From NCBI GenBank assembly GCA_964625865.1, contig CAZVEV010000130.1, positions 1 through 15,200 of the forward strand: 15,200 bases of DNA, read 5' to 3'. This document shows, one piece after another, positions 1 through 6,852 of the stretch. The stretch is from CAZVEV01 sp964625865 (lineage in GTDB: Bacteria > Planctomycetota > Phycisphaerae > SM23-33). The notes beneath the pieces are model-generated. The model was not told the DNA's origin and searched no databases. It was given only the letters and a program-made list of their open reading frames with translations. Position numbers and translations under genes: made by a program. Within the stretch, counting starts at the first letter, position 1. Every line of letters begins with the position of its first letter.

Positions 1-142
1 CCGCCCGAAATCACCCTTCAAACGTCACTGCAATACGAGTGCCGAACAGGATTGAGCCTGTCCCCTTTTTTCCCCCCTTTTTTCCAGCAACTGATTCGGA
101 GAAGAACCGAAAACCTGAAAAGAACTTTCGTCTGAGAATGAA
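1..142. other. Intergenic stretch with a C/T homopolymer tract
   Basis: No gene is supported here. The stretch lies downstream of the giant PEP-CTERM gene. Positions 62-85 are an uninterrupted pyrimidine tract on the + strand made of runs C4, T6, C6, T6 and C2. Just before it, a short inverted repeat (ACAGG at 46-50, CCTGT at 57-61) precedes the tract. The ten bases GCCTGTCCCC at 56-65 recur in the terminator stem at 14379-14388. The tract resembles the repeat-like debris often found between genes, but no known repeat family can be assigned from sequence alone. Confidence 0.4.
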
Positions 143-172
143 ACGGGGCGACCCGATGACAGGCCGCCCCGT
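143..172 (-). terminator. Probable terminator of the giant PEP-CTERM gene
   Basis: A perfect 8-bp GC-rich inverted repeat (ACGGGGCG at 143-150, CGCCCCGT at 165-172) with a 14-nt loop lies 25 nt past the stop codon at 197. Reading along the - strand, the hairpin is followed by TTCATTCTC, only a weak T-tract. The position fits a rho-independent terminator, but the tail is poorer than in the terminator at 9167-9213. Confidence 0.5.
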
Positions 173-196
173 GGGGTGTCTGTGTTGCGATGGCGG

Positions 197-3100
197 CTAG
201 GCGCGTCTGTGTCGCCGTAGCAACCCCAGCAGGCCGACCGCAGCGAGGGCGAAGGTGGCCGGTTCGGGCACGAATTCGAAGTTCGACAGTACGACAGAGC
301 CGCCAGCACCCATGGTCGTGGTCACGTCGGCGGTCCACCATCCCAAAGGCCCGCTCGGGATCGTGATCGTACCCGACGTCGTGTTGCTAAACTCACCGGT
401 GAGAGTGCCCGCGGTGAGCACGGTGAAACTGTCAAGGGGGGCGGGCTCGAAGCCGCCGAGCAGATCGACGGTCAAGATTCCTAAGGAGATGTCCGCGTCA
501 CCGTCCACGACCAACAGATCGTTACTGACGGCGCTGGCGATTTCGGCGAGATACTCGCCGCCGGCCGGGAACGTGAGATCATCCTGGAACGTCATCGTAC
601 CAGGGGAACTGCCCGGCGAGAGCGTTCCGCTGAGGAAGTTGAAATTGCTCGTCGTGTTGTTGTCGTCGACGGTCACCGCCGAGAGCGTACCGCCGTTGAG
701 CGTAAAGGTCGCCTGAGTGTCGGTCAGATCGAGCCGATCGCCAACGATCAATGTGCCGCCGGTCAGCGTGTACGACCCGACGCCGTTGGCGGCGACGTCG
801 ACATCGTCAGACGTCGTGACCGTGCCGTCGGACTGCAAGAACACGGCGGACGCCGAGCCGTTGTTGCCGACGATGATGTCGCCAAACGAGACGCTGCCGC
901 CGGAGACATCGGCCGTCGCGTTACGGGTGAGGAACAAGTCTGTGTTGACAGATTGGCCGGTGACGGTTCCGCCGGCAGAGACGCGAAGGAAACCGTTGGC
1001 TGTATTCTGTCCGACGGTCACGTCACCCGTTGGATTGAACGTACCGCCATAGACATTGATGAAGCCGGTCTCGGCAGGTGCGCTGCGGTTGGCGACGTTG
1101 GTCGTTCCGGTAACGGTCATCAGATCGCCACTGTTGAGTGTGAATCCAGCTCCGGCGCCGTTGTTGTTGGACCGCAGAACCAGATTGCCGCCGACGTTCA
1201 GCGTACCACCAGCACCGAAATCAAAGGTCGTCAGGTCCGTGCCACCACGGTTGGAGAACGTGAAGTGTGAGCCGGTCGTGAGCGTGTTACCGTTGAGCGA
1301 ATAGGAAACGGTCCCTCCTGACTCGTTGGCCAATGTCACGCTACCGGGAACGCTTACCAAAGCGATCCCCTGATTGATCGATCCGGACTGGAGCGACTCC
1401 AGGTTTCCGGAAGACATCGTGAACGTGCCGGCGAGGAGGTTCAGTTCGGCGGCACCAAAGGTGCCGTTGTTGCCCACGCTCACCGTATTGCCGGCCGTGA
1501 TCGTTCCGCCGTCGAGCGTCAGGTAGCCGCGCTCGTCGGAAGCCAGGCCATGCCCGATGCGGATTTCGTCGTCCGACAGCAGTTGCTGTCCGGCGCCGAT
1601 CGTAATGCCCGATCCGCCGGTAATCGCCGTGGTGCTGCCTCCGATTTTCGTGTCGTTGCCGACGTCGATTGTGGCAGCGCCTGTGAGCGTGAACGTGCGA
1701 TCGCTATCGCCGCGGCCGGTGGCAAAGCTGAAATCGCTCCCGGTTGTGAGCGTGGCGCCGTTCAGTGAGTAGCTAATCGTTCCCAGGCTGCCGTTGGTGC
1801 CGATCCCGACACTGCTGGGCACGCTGACGTTGATGCTCTGATTCACTTCACCGGCGCGTTCCACGTTCAAGTTGCCCGCGGACATCGTGAACGTGCCGGA
1901 GTTGAGGTTCAATTCGGCGTCGCCCGTGATACTGTTGTTGCCCACGCTCACCGTATTGCCGGCCGTGATCGTACCGCCGTTGAGCGTCAAATAGCCGCGT
2001 TCGTCGGCAGCCAGGCCATGCCCGATTCGAATTTCGTCGCCCGACAGCAATTGCTGGTTGGCGGCAATTGTGATGCCGGAGCCGCCCGTAATCGCCGTGG
2101 TACTTCCTCCGATGATCGTGTCGCGTCCGACGTCGATTGTGGACGTGCCGGTCAGCGTAAAAGTCCGATCGCTATCGCCGCGGCCGTTAGCGAAGCTGAA
2201 GTCGGTCCCGGTTGTGAGCGTGGCGCCGTTCAGTGAGTAGCTAATCGCTCCCAGGTTGCCGTTGGTGCCGATCCCGACACTGCTGGGCACGTTGACGTTA
2301 ATGCTCTGATTCACTTCACCGGCGCGCTCCACGTTCAAGCTGCCCGCAGACATGGTGAAGGTACCAGAGTTGAGGTTCAACTCCGCATCGCCCTGCGTGC
2401 TGTTGTTGCCCACGGTCACCGTATTGCCGGCCGTAATCGTTCCGCCGTTGAGCGTCAAATAGCCGCGCTCATCGGCGGCGAGACCTTTGCCAATCGAGAT
2501 GTTGTCGCCGGCAAGCAACGACTGATTGGCACCGATCGTAATTCCGGAGCCGCCAGTGATCGCCGTCGTGCTGCCACCGATGTTTACATCGCGGTCAATG
2601 TCGAGGATCGAGTTCGCCCCGGTCAGCGTGAACGTTCGCTCGCTGTCGCCGCGAGACGTCGCGAAGTTGAGGTCACCGGTGGTGGTTTCCAGTGTGACGC
2701 CGTTGAGAGTGTAGGTGACCGTTCCGCTGCCGCCGTTGGTGCCAAGCTGTACCGTGCCGGGCACTGTGACGGCAATGCTTTGGTTAATTTCACCGGAGCG
2801 TTGAATCTCAAGGTTTCCGGACGACATCGTAAACGTACCGGAATTGAGGTTCAACTCGACGTCGCCTTTCGTGCCGTTGTTGCCGACATACACCGAGTTT
2901 CCGGACGTGATTGACCCTCCGTCCAAGGTCAAATAGCCTCGCTCATCGGCGTCGAGATTGTTTCCAATCGAGATGTTGTCGCCCGCGGACAATGACTGGT
3001 TCGCACCAATCGTAATTCCAGATCCGCCGGTGATCGCCGTTGTGCTGCCGCCGATGTTCACGTCGCGAAAGATGTCGATCGCCGAGTTGGCCCCGGTCGG

Positions 3101-4234
3101 CGTAAACGTTCGCGCGCTGTCGCCACGTGAAGTGGCAAAGTTGAAGTCGTTCGCGCTGTTCTGCAGTGTGACGCCGTTGAGAGTGTAAGTGACTGTTCCG
3201 CTGCCGTTATTGGTACCAAGGGAAATGGAACTCGGAACGGTGACGGCAATGCTCTGGTTGACCGTGCCCGACCGCTCGACGCGCAGCTCGCCTCCCGTCT
3301 GTGTGTATGTGCCGGAGTTGAGATTCAGTTCGGCATCGCCTTGCGTGCCGGTGTTGCCGACGTAGATGGTGCCGGCAACGGTGAGCGAGCCGCCGCTGAG
3401 CGTTAGAAAGCCGCGTTCGCCGACCGCGAGGCTCTCGCCGAGACGCACTTCGTCGCCGACATCGACCGTTTGGCCGGCGGCGATGGTAATCCCCGTGCCG
3501 GGCACGGTCGTATTGCCACCGATCTTAAGTTCGCGGCCGACATTCAGCGTGCCGTTGCCGCCGAAGTTGAAGTTGCGGACGTTGGCGCCGCGCCCCGTGC
3601 CAAAGCTGAAATCGAATCCGGTGGTGAGTGTATTGCCGTTGAGGTTGTAGGTATTCGTACCGGCGGCGTTCTGATCGCCAATACTGACTGAACCTGGGAC
3701 CGTAATCAGGCCTACACCAGCGCCATGGTTGAAGACACTGTTGTGCCGCATCGTCAAGTTGAAATTGCCACCGGCGAACCCGAAAGTACCGCCAGTGATC
3801 GTATAGGTGCCGGTACCCCCCGTGTTGAAACCAAGCTCCATATTGTTGTTCACCGTCAGACTGCCTGCGGTCTGCGTGACGGTGCCGTCGCTCGCGCTGT
3901 TTGAGATGCGTAGAATTCTCGTGAGCGCACCGGCAGCGTCGATCTGTGCTTCGCCATCGTTGCTGATCGTCACGTCGTCAGCCGCGTCGGGCACACCGCT
4001 GCTCCAGGGCGGATTGGTTGCGGTGAACCAGTTAGCGGTACCGCCGGTCCAGGTCGTGGCGGCGTGGGACGGGGTCGTGACGACCGACAGAGCCACAACC
4101 AGCCAGAGCGCAAGCATTGCCAATCCGACTCGTGTCACGTCGAGCCTGCAATCGCTTGCGGCGTTACAAATCAATGCGCTGCGCAAGAACCGGATGCTCA
4201 ACCGGCTCTCATCAGTCTTGGCTTGCTTGGTCAT
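197..4234 (-). CDS. Giant repeat-rich PEP-CTERM sorting-domain protein
   Basis: A 1345-residue secreted protein. The start at 4234 has a GGAG ribosome-binding site 8 nt upstream. Residues 1-58 form an unusually long signal peptide: a charged N-region of about 35 residues, a hydrophobic core near residues 37-52, and a likely cleavage after the Ala of PSHA. The mature part is low-complexity Gly/Thr/Asn/Ser-rich beta-strand sequence, with short strands such as GGTLTV-like and LNLNSGTFTMS repeating as in autotransporter passengers and beta-helical adhesins. Residues about 243-1022 are five tandem units of 156-158 residues with the anchor GGSTTAITGGSGITI (altered in the first and last units). A less regular half-unit precedes them. 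Residues 1322-1345 are a PEP-CTERM tail (VPEP, hydrophobic segment, RRHRRA), which predicts exosortase-dependent sorting. No Cys or catalytic motif stands out in the mature part, so a structural or adhesive surface role is inferred. Transcription is probably monocistronic from a promoter about 300 nt upstream. Confidence 0.9.
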   Translation of the reverse strand: MTKQAKTDESRLSIRFLRSALICNAASDCRLDVTRVGLAMLALWLVVALSVVTTPSHAATTWTGGTANWFTATNPPWSSGVPDAADDVTISNDGEAQIDAAGALTRILRISNSASDGTVTQTAGSLTVNNNMELGFNTGGTGTYTITGGTFGFAGGNFNLTMRHNSVFNHGAGVGLITVPGSVSIGDQNAAGTNTYNLNGNTLTTGFDFSFGTGRGANVRNFNFGGNGTLNVGRELKIGGNTTVPGTGITIAAGQTVDVGDEVRLGESLAVGERGFLTLSGGSLTVAGTIYVGNTGTQGDAELNLNSGTYTQTGGELRVERSGTVNQSIAVTVPSSISLGTNNGSGTVTYTLNGVTLQNSANDFNFATSRGDSARTFTPTGANSAIDIFRDVNIGGSTTAITGGSGITIGANQSLSAGDNISIGNNLDADERGYLTLDGGSITSGNSVYVGNNGTKGDVELNLNSGTFTMSSGNLEIQRSGEINQSIAVTVPGTVQLGTNGGSGTVTYTLNGVTLETTTGDLNFATSRGDSERTFTLTGANSILDIDRDVNIGGSTTAITGGSGITIGANQSLLAGDNISIGKGLAADERGYLTLNGGTITAGNTVTVGNNSTQGDAELNLNSGTFTMSAGSLNVERAGEVNQSINVNVPSSVGIGTNGNLGAISYSLNGATLTTGTDFSFANGRGDSDRTFTLTGTSTIDVGRDTIIGGSTTAITGGSGITIAANQQLLSGDEIRIGHGLAADERGYLTLNGGTITAGNTVSVGNNSITGDAELNLNSGTFTMSAGNLNVERAGEVNQSINVSVPSSVGIGTNGSLGTISYSLNGATLTTGSDFSFATGRGDSDRTFTLTGAATIDVGNDTKIGGSTTAITGGSGITIGAGQQLLSDDEIRIGHGLASDERGYLTLDGGTITAGNTVSVGNNGTFGAAELNLLAGTFTMSSGNLESLQSGSINQGIALVSVPGSVTLANESGGTVSYSLNGNTLTTGSHFTFSNRGGTDLTTFDFGAGGTLNVGGNLVLRSNNNGAGAGFTLNSGDLMTVTGTTNVANRSAPAETGFINVYGGTFNPTGDVTVGQNTANGFLRVSAGGTVTGQSVNTDLFLTRNATADVSGGSVSFGDIIVGNNGSASAVFLQSDGTVTTSDDVDVAANGVGSYTLTGGTLIVGDRLDLTDTQATFTLNGGTLSAVTVDDNNTTSNFNFLSGTLSPGSSPGTMTFQDDLTFPAGGEYLAEIASAVSNDLLVVDGDADISLGILTVDLLGGFEPAPLDSFTVLTAGTLTGEFSNTTSGTITIPSGPLGWWTADVTTTMGAGGSVVLSNFEFVPEPATFALAAVGLLGLLRRHRRA
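1170..3508 (-). repeat. Five tandem 468-474-bp in-frame repeats
   Basis: Within the giant gene, the anchor 10-mer TGATCGCCGT or TAATCGCCGT (+ strand) occurs at 3031, 2557, 2089 and 1621, spaced 474, 468 and 468 bp. Units are 3041-3508 (divergent), 2567-3040, 2099-2566, 1631-2098 and about 1170-1630 (its last third divergent). All spacings are multiples of three, so the frame is kept. Comparing 1741-1890 with 2209-2358 by eye gives 8 differences in 150 bases, so the neighbouring copies are close to 95% identical. The outermost units are clearly more diverged, as expected if the inner copies arose latest by unequal crossover. Confidence 0.9.
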
Positions 4235-4529
4235 CGTGGTTGCTCCATGGAGATGTCATTGACTTGGCAACAACTGATAGGAAATGTGATTCCGCGTGAC
4301 GGTGCGCCGGTGGGTTGGGGGTGAGGGGGAGCGTTTGGCGCTCGCGTGATCCTCTGTGCCGGTGACCTTCACCACGTGACCCTCCGCGTTGGCTCGTCGC
4401 GGGAATCCATTGGCGCCCAGGGCCGATCCCTGGGCCGTCAAAAACTAACTGTACGCGCTTGGGCGAAGCCTTCGAATTGCAGTTGACCTCACCACCTCTA
4501 GGCTCTGCCGACGACACTCGCCGACAACG
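4235..4529 (-). promoter_or_regulatory. Long structured 5' leader of the giant gene
   Basis: About 295 nt separate the predicted transcription start (about 4529) from the start codon. The stretch holds several perfect short hairpins: GCCCAGGG at 4415-4422 with CCCTGGGC at 4428-4435 (5-nt loop), a GGTGA/TCACC hairpin in the ACCTTCACC region near 4360-4372, and a GAGCG/CGCTC hairpin near 4329-4343. No known riboswitch class could be matched by eye. No convincing small gene is seen here. Confidence 0.4.
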
Positions 4530-4535
4530 ACCGAA

Positions 4536-4564
4536 ATATTACCACACTCGGCCGGCGTCTGCAA
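4536..4564 (-). promoter_or_regulatory. Sigma70-like promoter for the giant gene
   Basis: On the - strand a -35 box TTGCAG (4559-4564) is separated by exactly 17 nt from a -10 box TAATAT (4536-4541). Transcription would start near 4529. It is the best match upstream of the gene and lies in otherwise gene-free sequence. Confidence 0.5.
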
Positions 4565-4732
4565 GGGAAAAGTTGCAGGTTTTTCGGGGGGGAAGTGCTT
4601 GTACAAAAGCGGTTACAACGGAATCTGTTTTCAAAGACCTTTCCCTGATCGCCGAAACGGGCCGGCGATTCGGGGATGAGACGGGCATTCGATTGTCGAT
4701 TGCCTGCCCTGTCGTGGATTCTGTCGTTAGAT

Positions 4733-4812
4733 CCTGAGCATCGCCGAAGGGAGCGTAGCCGAAGGACCTCCGTCGAAGGGCGGATCCGCCTTCGCCGAGG
4801 CTATGGCGTGAC
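4733..4812. repeat. Palindromic intergenic element around GCGGATCCGC
   Basis: The 10-bp palindrome GCGGATCCGC (4780-4789) is flanked by CGAAGG on the left and CTTCG on the right. Wider arms run from CGTAGCCGAAGG on the left to CCTTCGCCGAGGCTATGG on the right, making a large imperfect inverted repeat. The left half also contains the direct repeat GCCGAAGG, twice. It resembles the mobile palindromic intergenic elements found in many copies in bacterial genomes. That assignment is inference, since only one copy is in this window. Confidence 0.45.
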
Positions 4813-4848
4813 ACGTTGCGGATTGGGCGAGCGGCAAGACCCAAAGAA

Positions 4849-5121
4849 CTGTAAAGGTGTCTCGCGAGTCAGCACGAAAATATCAAGTAAGGTGGGCCCG
4901 GGGCATAGGCGGGCGGATGGCGATGGCTGGGTGGTGTCAGGAACAAAAAGACACAACGGCCGCACAGGGGTGCTTTACACTTTCGGGGTGTAAAGGTGCC
5001 TGTCAGGGCGGAGGGGGTGGCTGAGAGATTCGGAACGGCCTGTGAAAGCTGAAGTTATGTCTCTCAGAGTACTCGCGGAGCGGGGGGCTTTACAGGCGGA
5101 AAGTGTAAAGCTGTGTAAAGG
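4849..5121. repeat. Cluster of TGTAAAG(G) motifs forming two hairpins
   Basis: TGTAAAG occurs at 4850, 4990, 5104 and 5115 and as its complement at 4973 and 5088. Two perfect 8-bp hairpins result: CTTTACAC (4973-4980) with GTGTAAAG (4988-4995), 7-nt loop, and GCTTTACA (5087-5094) with TGTAAAGC (5104-5111), 9-nt loop. The 13-mer GCTTTACACTTTC at 4972-4984 recurs inverted at 5099-5111, so the two hairpins are themselves an inverted pair about 100 bp apart. This looks like a REP/BIME-like or operator-like arrangement upstream of the GTPase gene. No transposase is adjacent. Confidence 0.6.
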
Positions 5122-5188
5122 TCGGCCGGTCGGGGCCAGGCGGGGCCTGTCGCAGGGATTCCAGGCGACTTGGAGACAAACGTCGCTG

Positions 5189-5217
5189 TTGCGTGGCGCG
5201 GATGATTGCGGTAGGAT
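5189..5217 (+). promoter_or_regulatory. Sigma70-like promoter for the GTPase gene
   Basis: TTGCGT (5189-5194), a 17-nt spacer, then TAGGAT (5212-5217). Transcription would start near 5224, which leaves a leader of about 23 nt to the ATG at 5247 and argues against an upstream start at 5193. Confidence 0.45.
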
Positions 5218-5246
5218 GGGGGAAACAGCACCAGAACGATAGCGCC

Positions 5247-6227
5247 ATGTCTGCCAATGTAACGCCGGAATATGAACGGGCCGAGCGGACCTTCCGGGCC
5301 GCGTCGACCGACGAAGAGAAGCTCCTGGCCCTTCGGGAGATGCTCCGGGCGATCCCGAAGCACAAGGGCACGGAGAAGATGCAGGCCGACATCAAGCGGC
5401 GCATCTCGCAACTGCGCAAGGCCCAGGGGGCCAAGGGCAAGACCCGCTCGGTCGACCCGTTCCACATCCCGCGCGGCGGGGCGGGGCAGGTGATCCTCGT
5501 AGGCCTGCCCAACACGGGCAAGAGTTCGCTGGTGGCGGCGACGACCCGGGCGACGGTGAAGGTGGCGGACTATCCGTTCACGACGGCGCTGCCCGCGGTG
5601 GGCATGTGGGAGCACGAGGACGTCCAGATTGAACTGATAGACACCCCGCCGGTTACCGCGACGCACATGGCTACCGGCATGATGGGCGCCGTTCGCCTTG
5701 CAGACATCGTGTGCATCGTGGTCGACGCGGCCGGGGCGTGTCTGGACCAGGTGGAGACAGCCCTGGAGGTCCTCGCCGGGCGGGGCGTGACCGTGCGGAC
5801 GGCAGAGCGCGGCGAGTTGGAAGACGGGCATCGCAGCGTCCAGTGCGGGCTGATTGTCGCGGCGCGGGCGGACCTGGCGGCTGACGGGGACATCGCCACG
5901 CTTCGCGAACTGTACGCCGGCCGCCTGGAGACCTGGGCGATCAGTTCGGTCACCGGCCAGGGGCTCGACGAACTGTTCGGGCGCCTGTGGGACCTGCTCG
6001 AGGTGATCCGCGTGTACACCAAGCTGCCGGGCAAGCCGCCGGACTACGACAAGCCGTTCACGCTGTCGATGGGCTCGACGGTGTGCGACCTGGCCAGACA
6101 GATCCACCGCGAACTGCCCGACAAGATGAAGTTCGCCCGCATCTGGGGCGACGGGCGCTACGACGGCCAGCAGGTCCACCGCACCGAGGTCCTCCGCGAC
6201 AAGGACGTGGTGGAGATCCACGAGTAG
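5247..6227 (+). CDS. DRG/Obg-type GTPase with C-terminal TGS domain
   Basis: A 326-residue cytoplasmic GTPase. Residues 8-60 are a charged helical region with the IPKHKGTEKMQADIKRRISQ signature that precedes the G domain in DRG-family proteins. The G domain starts near residue 81: the P-loop GLPNTGKS is at 86-93, the switch Thr lies in YPFTT (109-113), G3 is DTPP (132-135) and a G5-like SSVTG is at 233-237. Residues about 253-326 are a TGS domain of DRG type, ending in VLRDKDVVEIHE. Family members are linked to ribosomes and translation, so a ribosome-associated role is likely but unproven. Two motifs depart from the consensus: G3 lacks the usual Gly (DxxG), and the G4 position reads ARAD (206-209) rather than NKxD, which may weaken guanine specificity. 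The start at 5247 is chosen because it fits the promoter and the family's N-terminus. No good Shine-Dalgarno is seen. The 3' end converges on the flavin reductase gene 10 nt away. Confidence 0.88.
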   Translation: MSANVTPEYERAERTFRAASTDEEKLLALREMLRAIPKHKGTEKMQADIKRRISQLRKAQGAKGKTRSVDPFHIPRGGAGQVILVGLPNTGKSSLVAATTRATVKVADYPFTTALPAVGMWEHEDVQIELIDTPPVTATHMATGMMGAVRLADIVCIVVDAAGACLDQVETALEVLAGRGVTVRTAERGELEDGHRSVQCGLIVAARADLAADGDIATLRELYAGRLETWAISSVTGQGLDELFGRLWDLLEVIRVYTKLPGKPPDYDKPFTLSMGSTVCDLARQIHRELPDKMKFARIWGDGRYDGQQVHRTEVLRDKDVVEIHE

Positions 6228-6237
6228 GGCAGGGGGC

Positions 6238-6750
6238 TCAGTCCCGGCGGGGCACCCCCGCGAACTGCCATCCCTTCCCCACGGTGTACAGGCGGTCAGG
6301 ACGGTCGGGGTTGACGTGCGAGCAGACGATCTGTCCGACGAAGATCACGTGGTCGCCCGTGACCAGCTCGCCGCTCTTGCGACACTCGAAGTTGGCCGCC
6401 GCGCCCGCCAGCAGGACGCCGTCGACTTCGGCGCCCGGCTGGACGGGCGTGTCCAGGGCCGCGAGCTTGTCGCCGTCGCGGCCGGAGTGCGTGCCGAAGT
6501 ACCGCACCTCGTCGGCCTGCGTGGCCGACGGCATGGCGATGACGAACTCCGTCGCGGCGCGGAAGACCTCGCAGGAGTAGCGCGACAGGCCGATCGAGAC
6601 GGCCATCATCGGCGGATCGCCCGAGGTGATCATGGTCCAGCCGAGCGTGATGGGGTTGCACACGCCGTCGGCGGCGCGGGCGAGGGCGATGACGATCTGC
6701 TCGGGATACTTCATCGCGATCGCGTTGCGGTATGGCGCCTGCTGCTGCAT
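6238..6750 (-). CDS. Flavin reductase-like FMN-binding split-barrel protein
   Basis: A 170-residue protein with the fold signatures of the flavin reductase-like family: NPITLGWTM near residues 32-40, PPMMAVSIGLSRYSCE around residues 46-61, a SGRDGDK segment near residue 90, ANFECR near residue 118 and GDHVIFVGQIV near residue 131. Members bind FMN and act as NAD(P)H:flavin oxidoreductases or use flavin for other redox steps. The substrate cannot be told here. The start at 6750 has the strong ribosome-binding site GGAG 7 nt upstream. There is no signal peptide, so it is cytoplasmic. It is transcribed divergently from the PAC2 gene through a shared 102-nt region with overlapping -10 boxes, and its end converges on the GTPase gene. 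No operon partner exists, so the pathway is unknown. Confidence 0.85.
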   Translation of the reverse strand: MQQQAPYRNAIAMKYPEQIVIALARAADGVCNPITLGWTMITSGDPPMMAVSIGLSRYSCEVFRAATEFVIAMPSATQADEVRYFGTHSGRDGDKLAALDTPVQPGAEVDGVLLAGAAANFECRKSGELVTGDHVIFVGQIVCSHVNPDRPDRLYTVGKGWQFAGVPRRD

Positions 6751-6780
6751 AGTCTCTCTCCACTGGCCGATCGATTCAGC

Positions 6781-6792
6781 GTATGATTATAC
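6781..6792. promoter_or_regulatory. Overlapping divergent -10 boxes in a palindrome
   Basis: The sequence GTATGATTATAC has inverted GTAT/ATAC arms. It carries TATGAT on the + strand (6782-6787) and the perfect consensus TATAAT on the - strand (6786-6791). The two -10 boxes overlap by two bases, so polymerase could probably occupy only one at a time. Predicted starts are about 29 nt before the flavin reductase ATG and about 60 nt before the PAC2 ATG. Neither direction has a good -35 box, which suggests that an activator or an alternative element is used. Confidence 0.5.
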
Positions 6793-6852
6793 GTGTCGTC
6801 GCGCCGCGGCGGGCGGCTGCGGGCGAAGCGTGGTTTTGATGCGAGTTATACG

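Larger units (their letters stand above)
4565..5188. other. Gene-free stretch between giant gene and GTPase
   Basis: No coding region is convincing in this stretch. Open frames here lack ribosome-binding sites and recognisable domains. It contains the palindromic element at 4733-4812 and the TGTAAAG hairpin repeats at 4849-5121, described separately. The rest shows no tRNA-like or other RNA-gene fold that I can recognise. Confidence 0.5.

Noticed and set aside
1170..3508. Regular spacing that could suggest a CRISPR or other noncoding array
   Set aside because: Units are 468-474 bp, in frame, and encode a continuous beta-strand protein, so this is a coding tandem repeat.
4459..4737. Open frame of 92 codons on the + strand between the giant gene and the GTPase
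   Set aside because: There is no ribosome-binding site, no domain, and it overlaps the promoter and leader of the giant gene.
5064..6221. Long open frame of 385 codons on the - strand
   Set aside because: It lies fully antisense to the GTPase gene, whose motifs are clear. It is rich in Arg, His, Pro and Val without domains, as expected for the reverse of GC-rich coding sequence.
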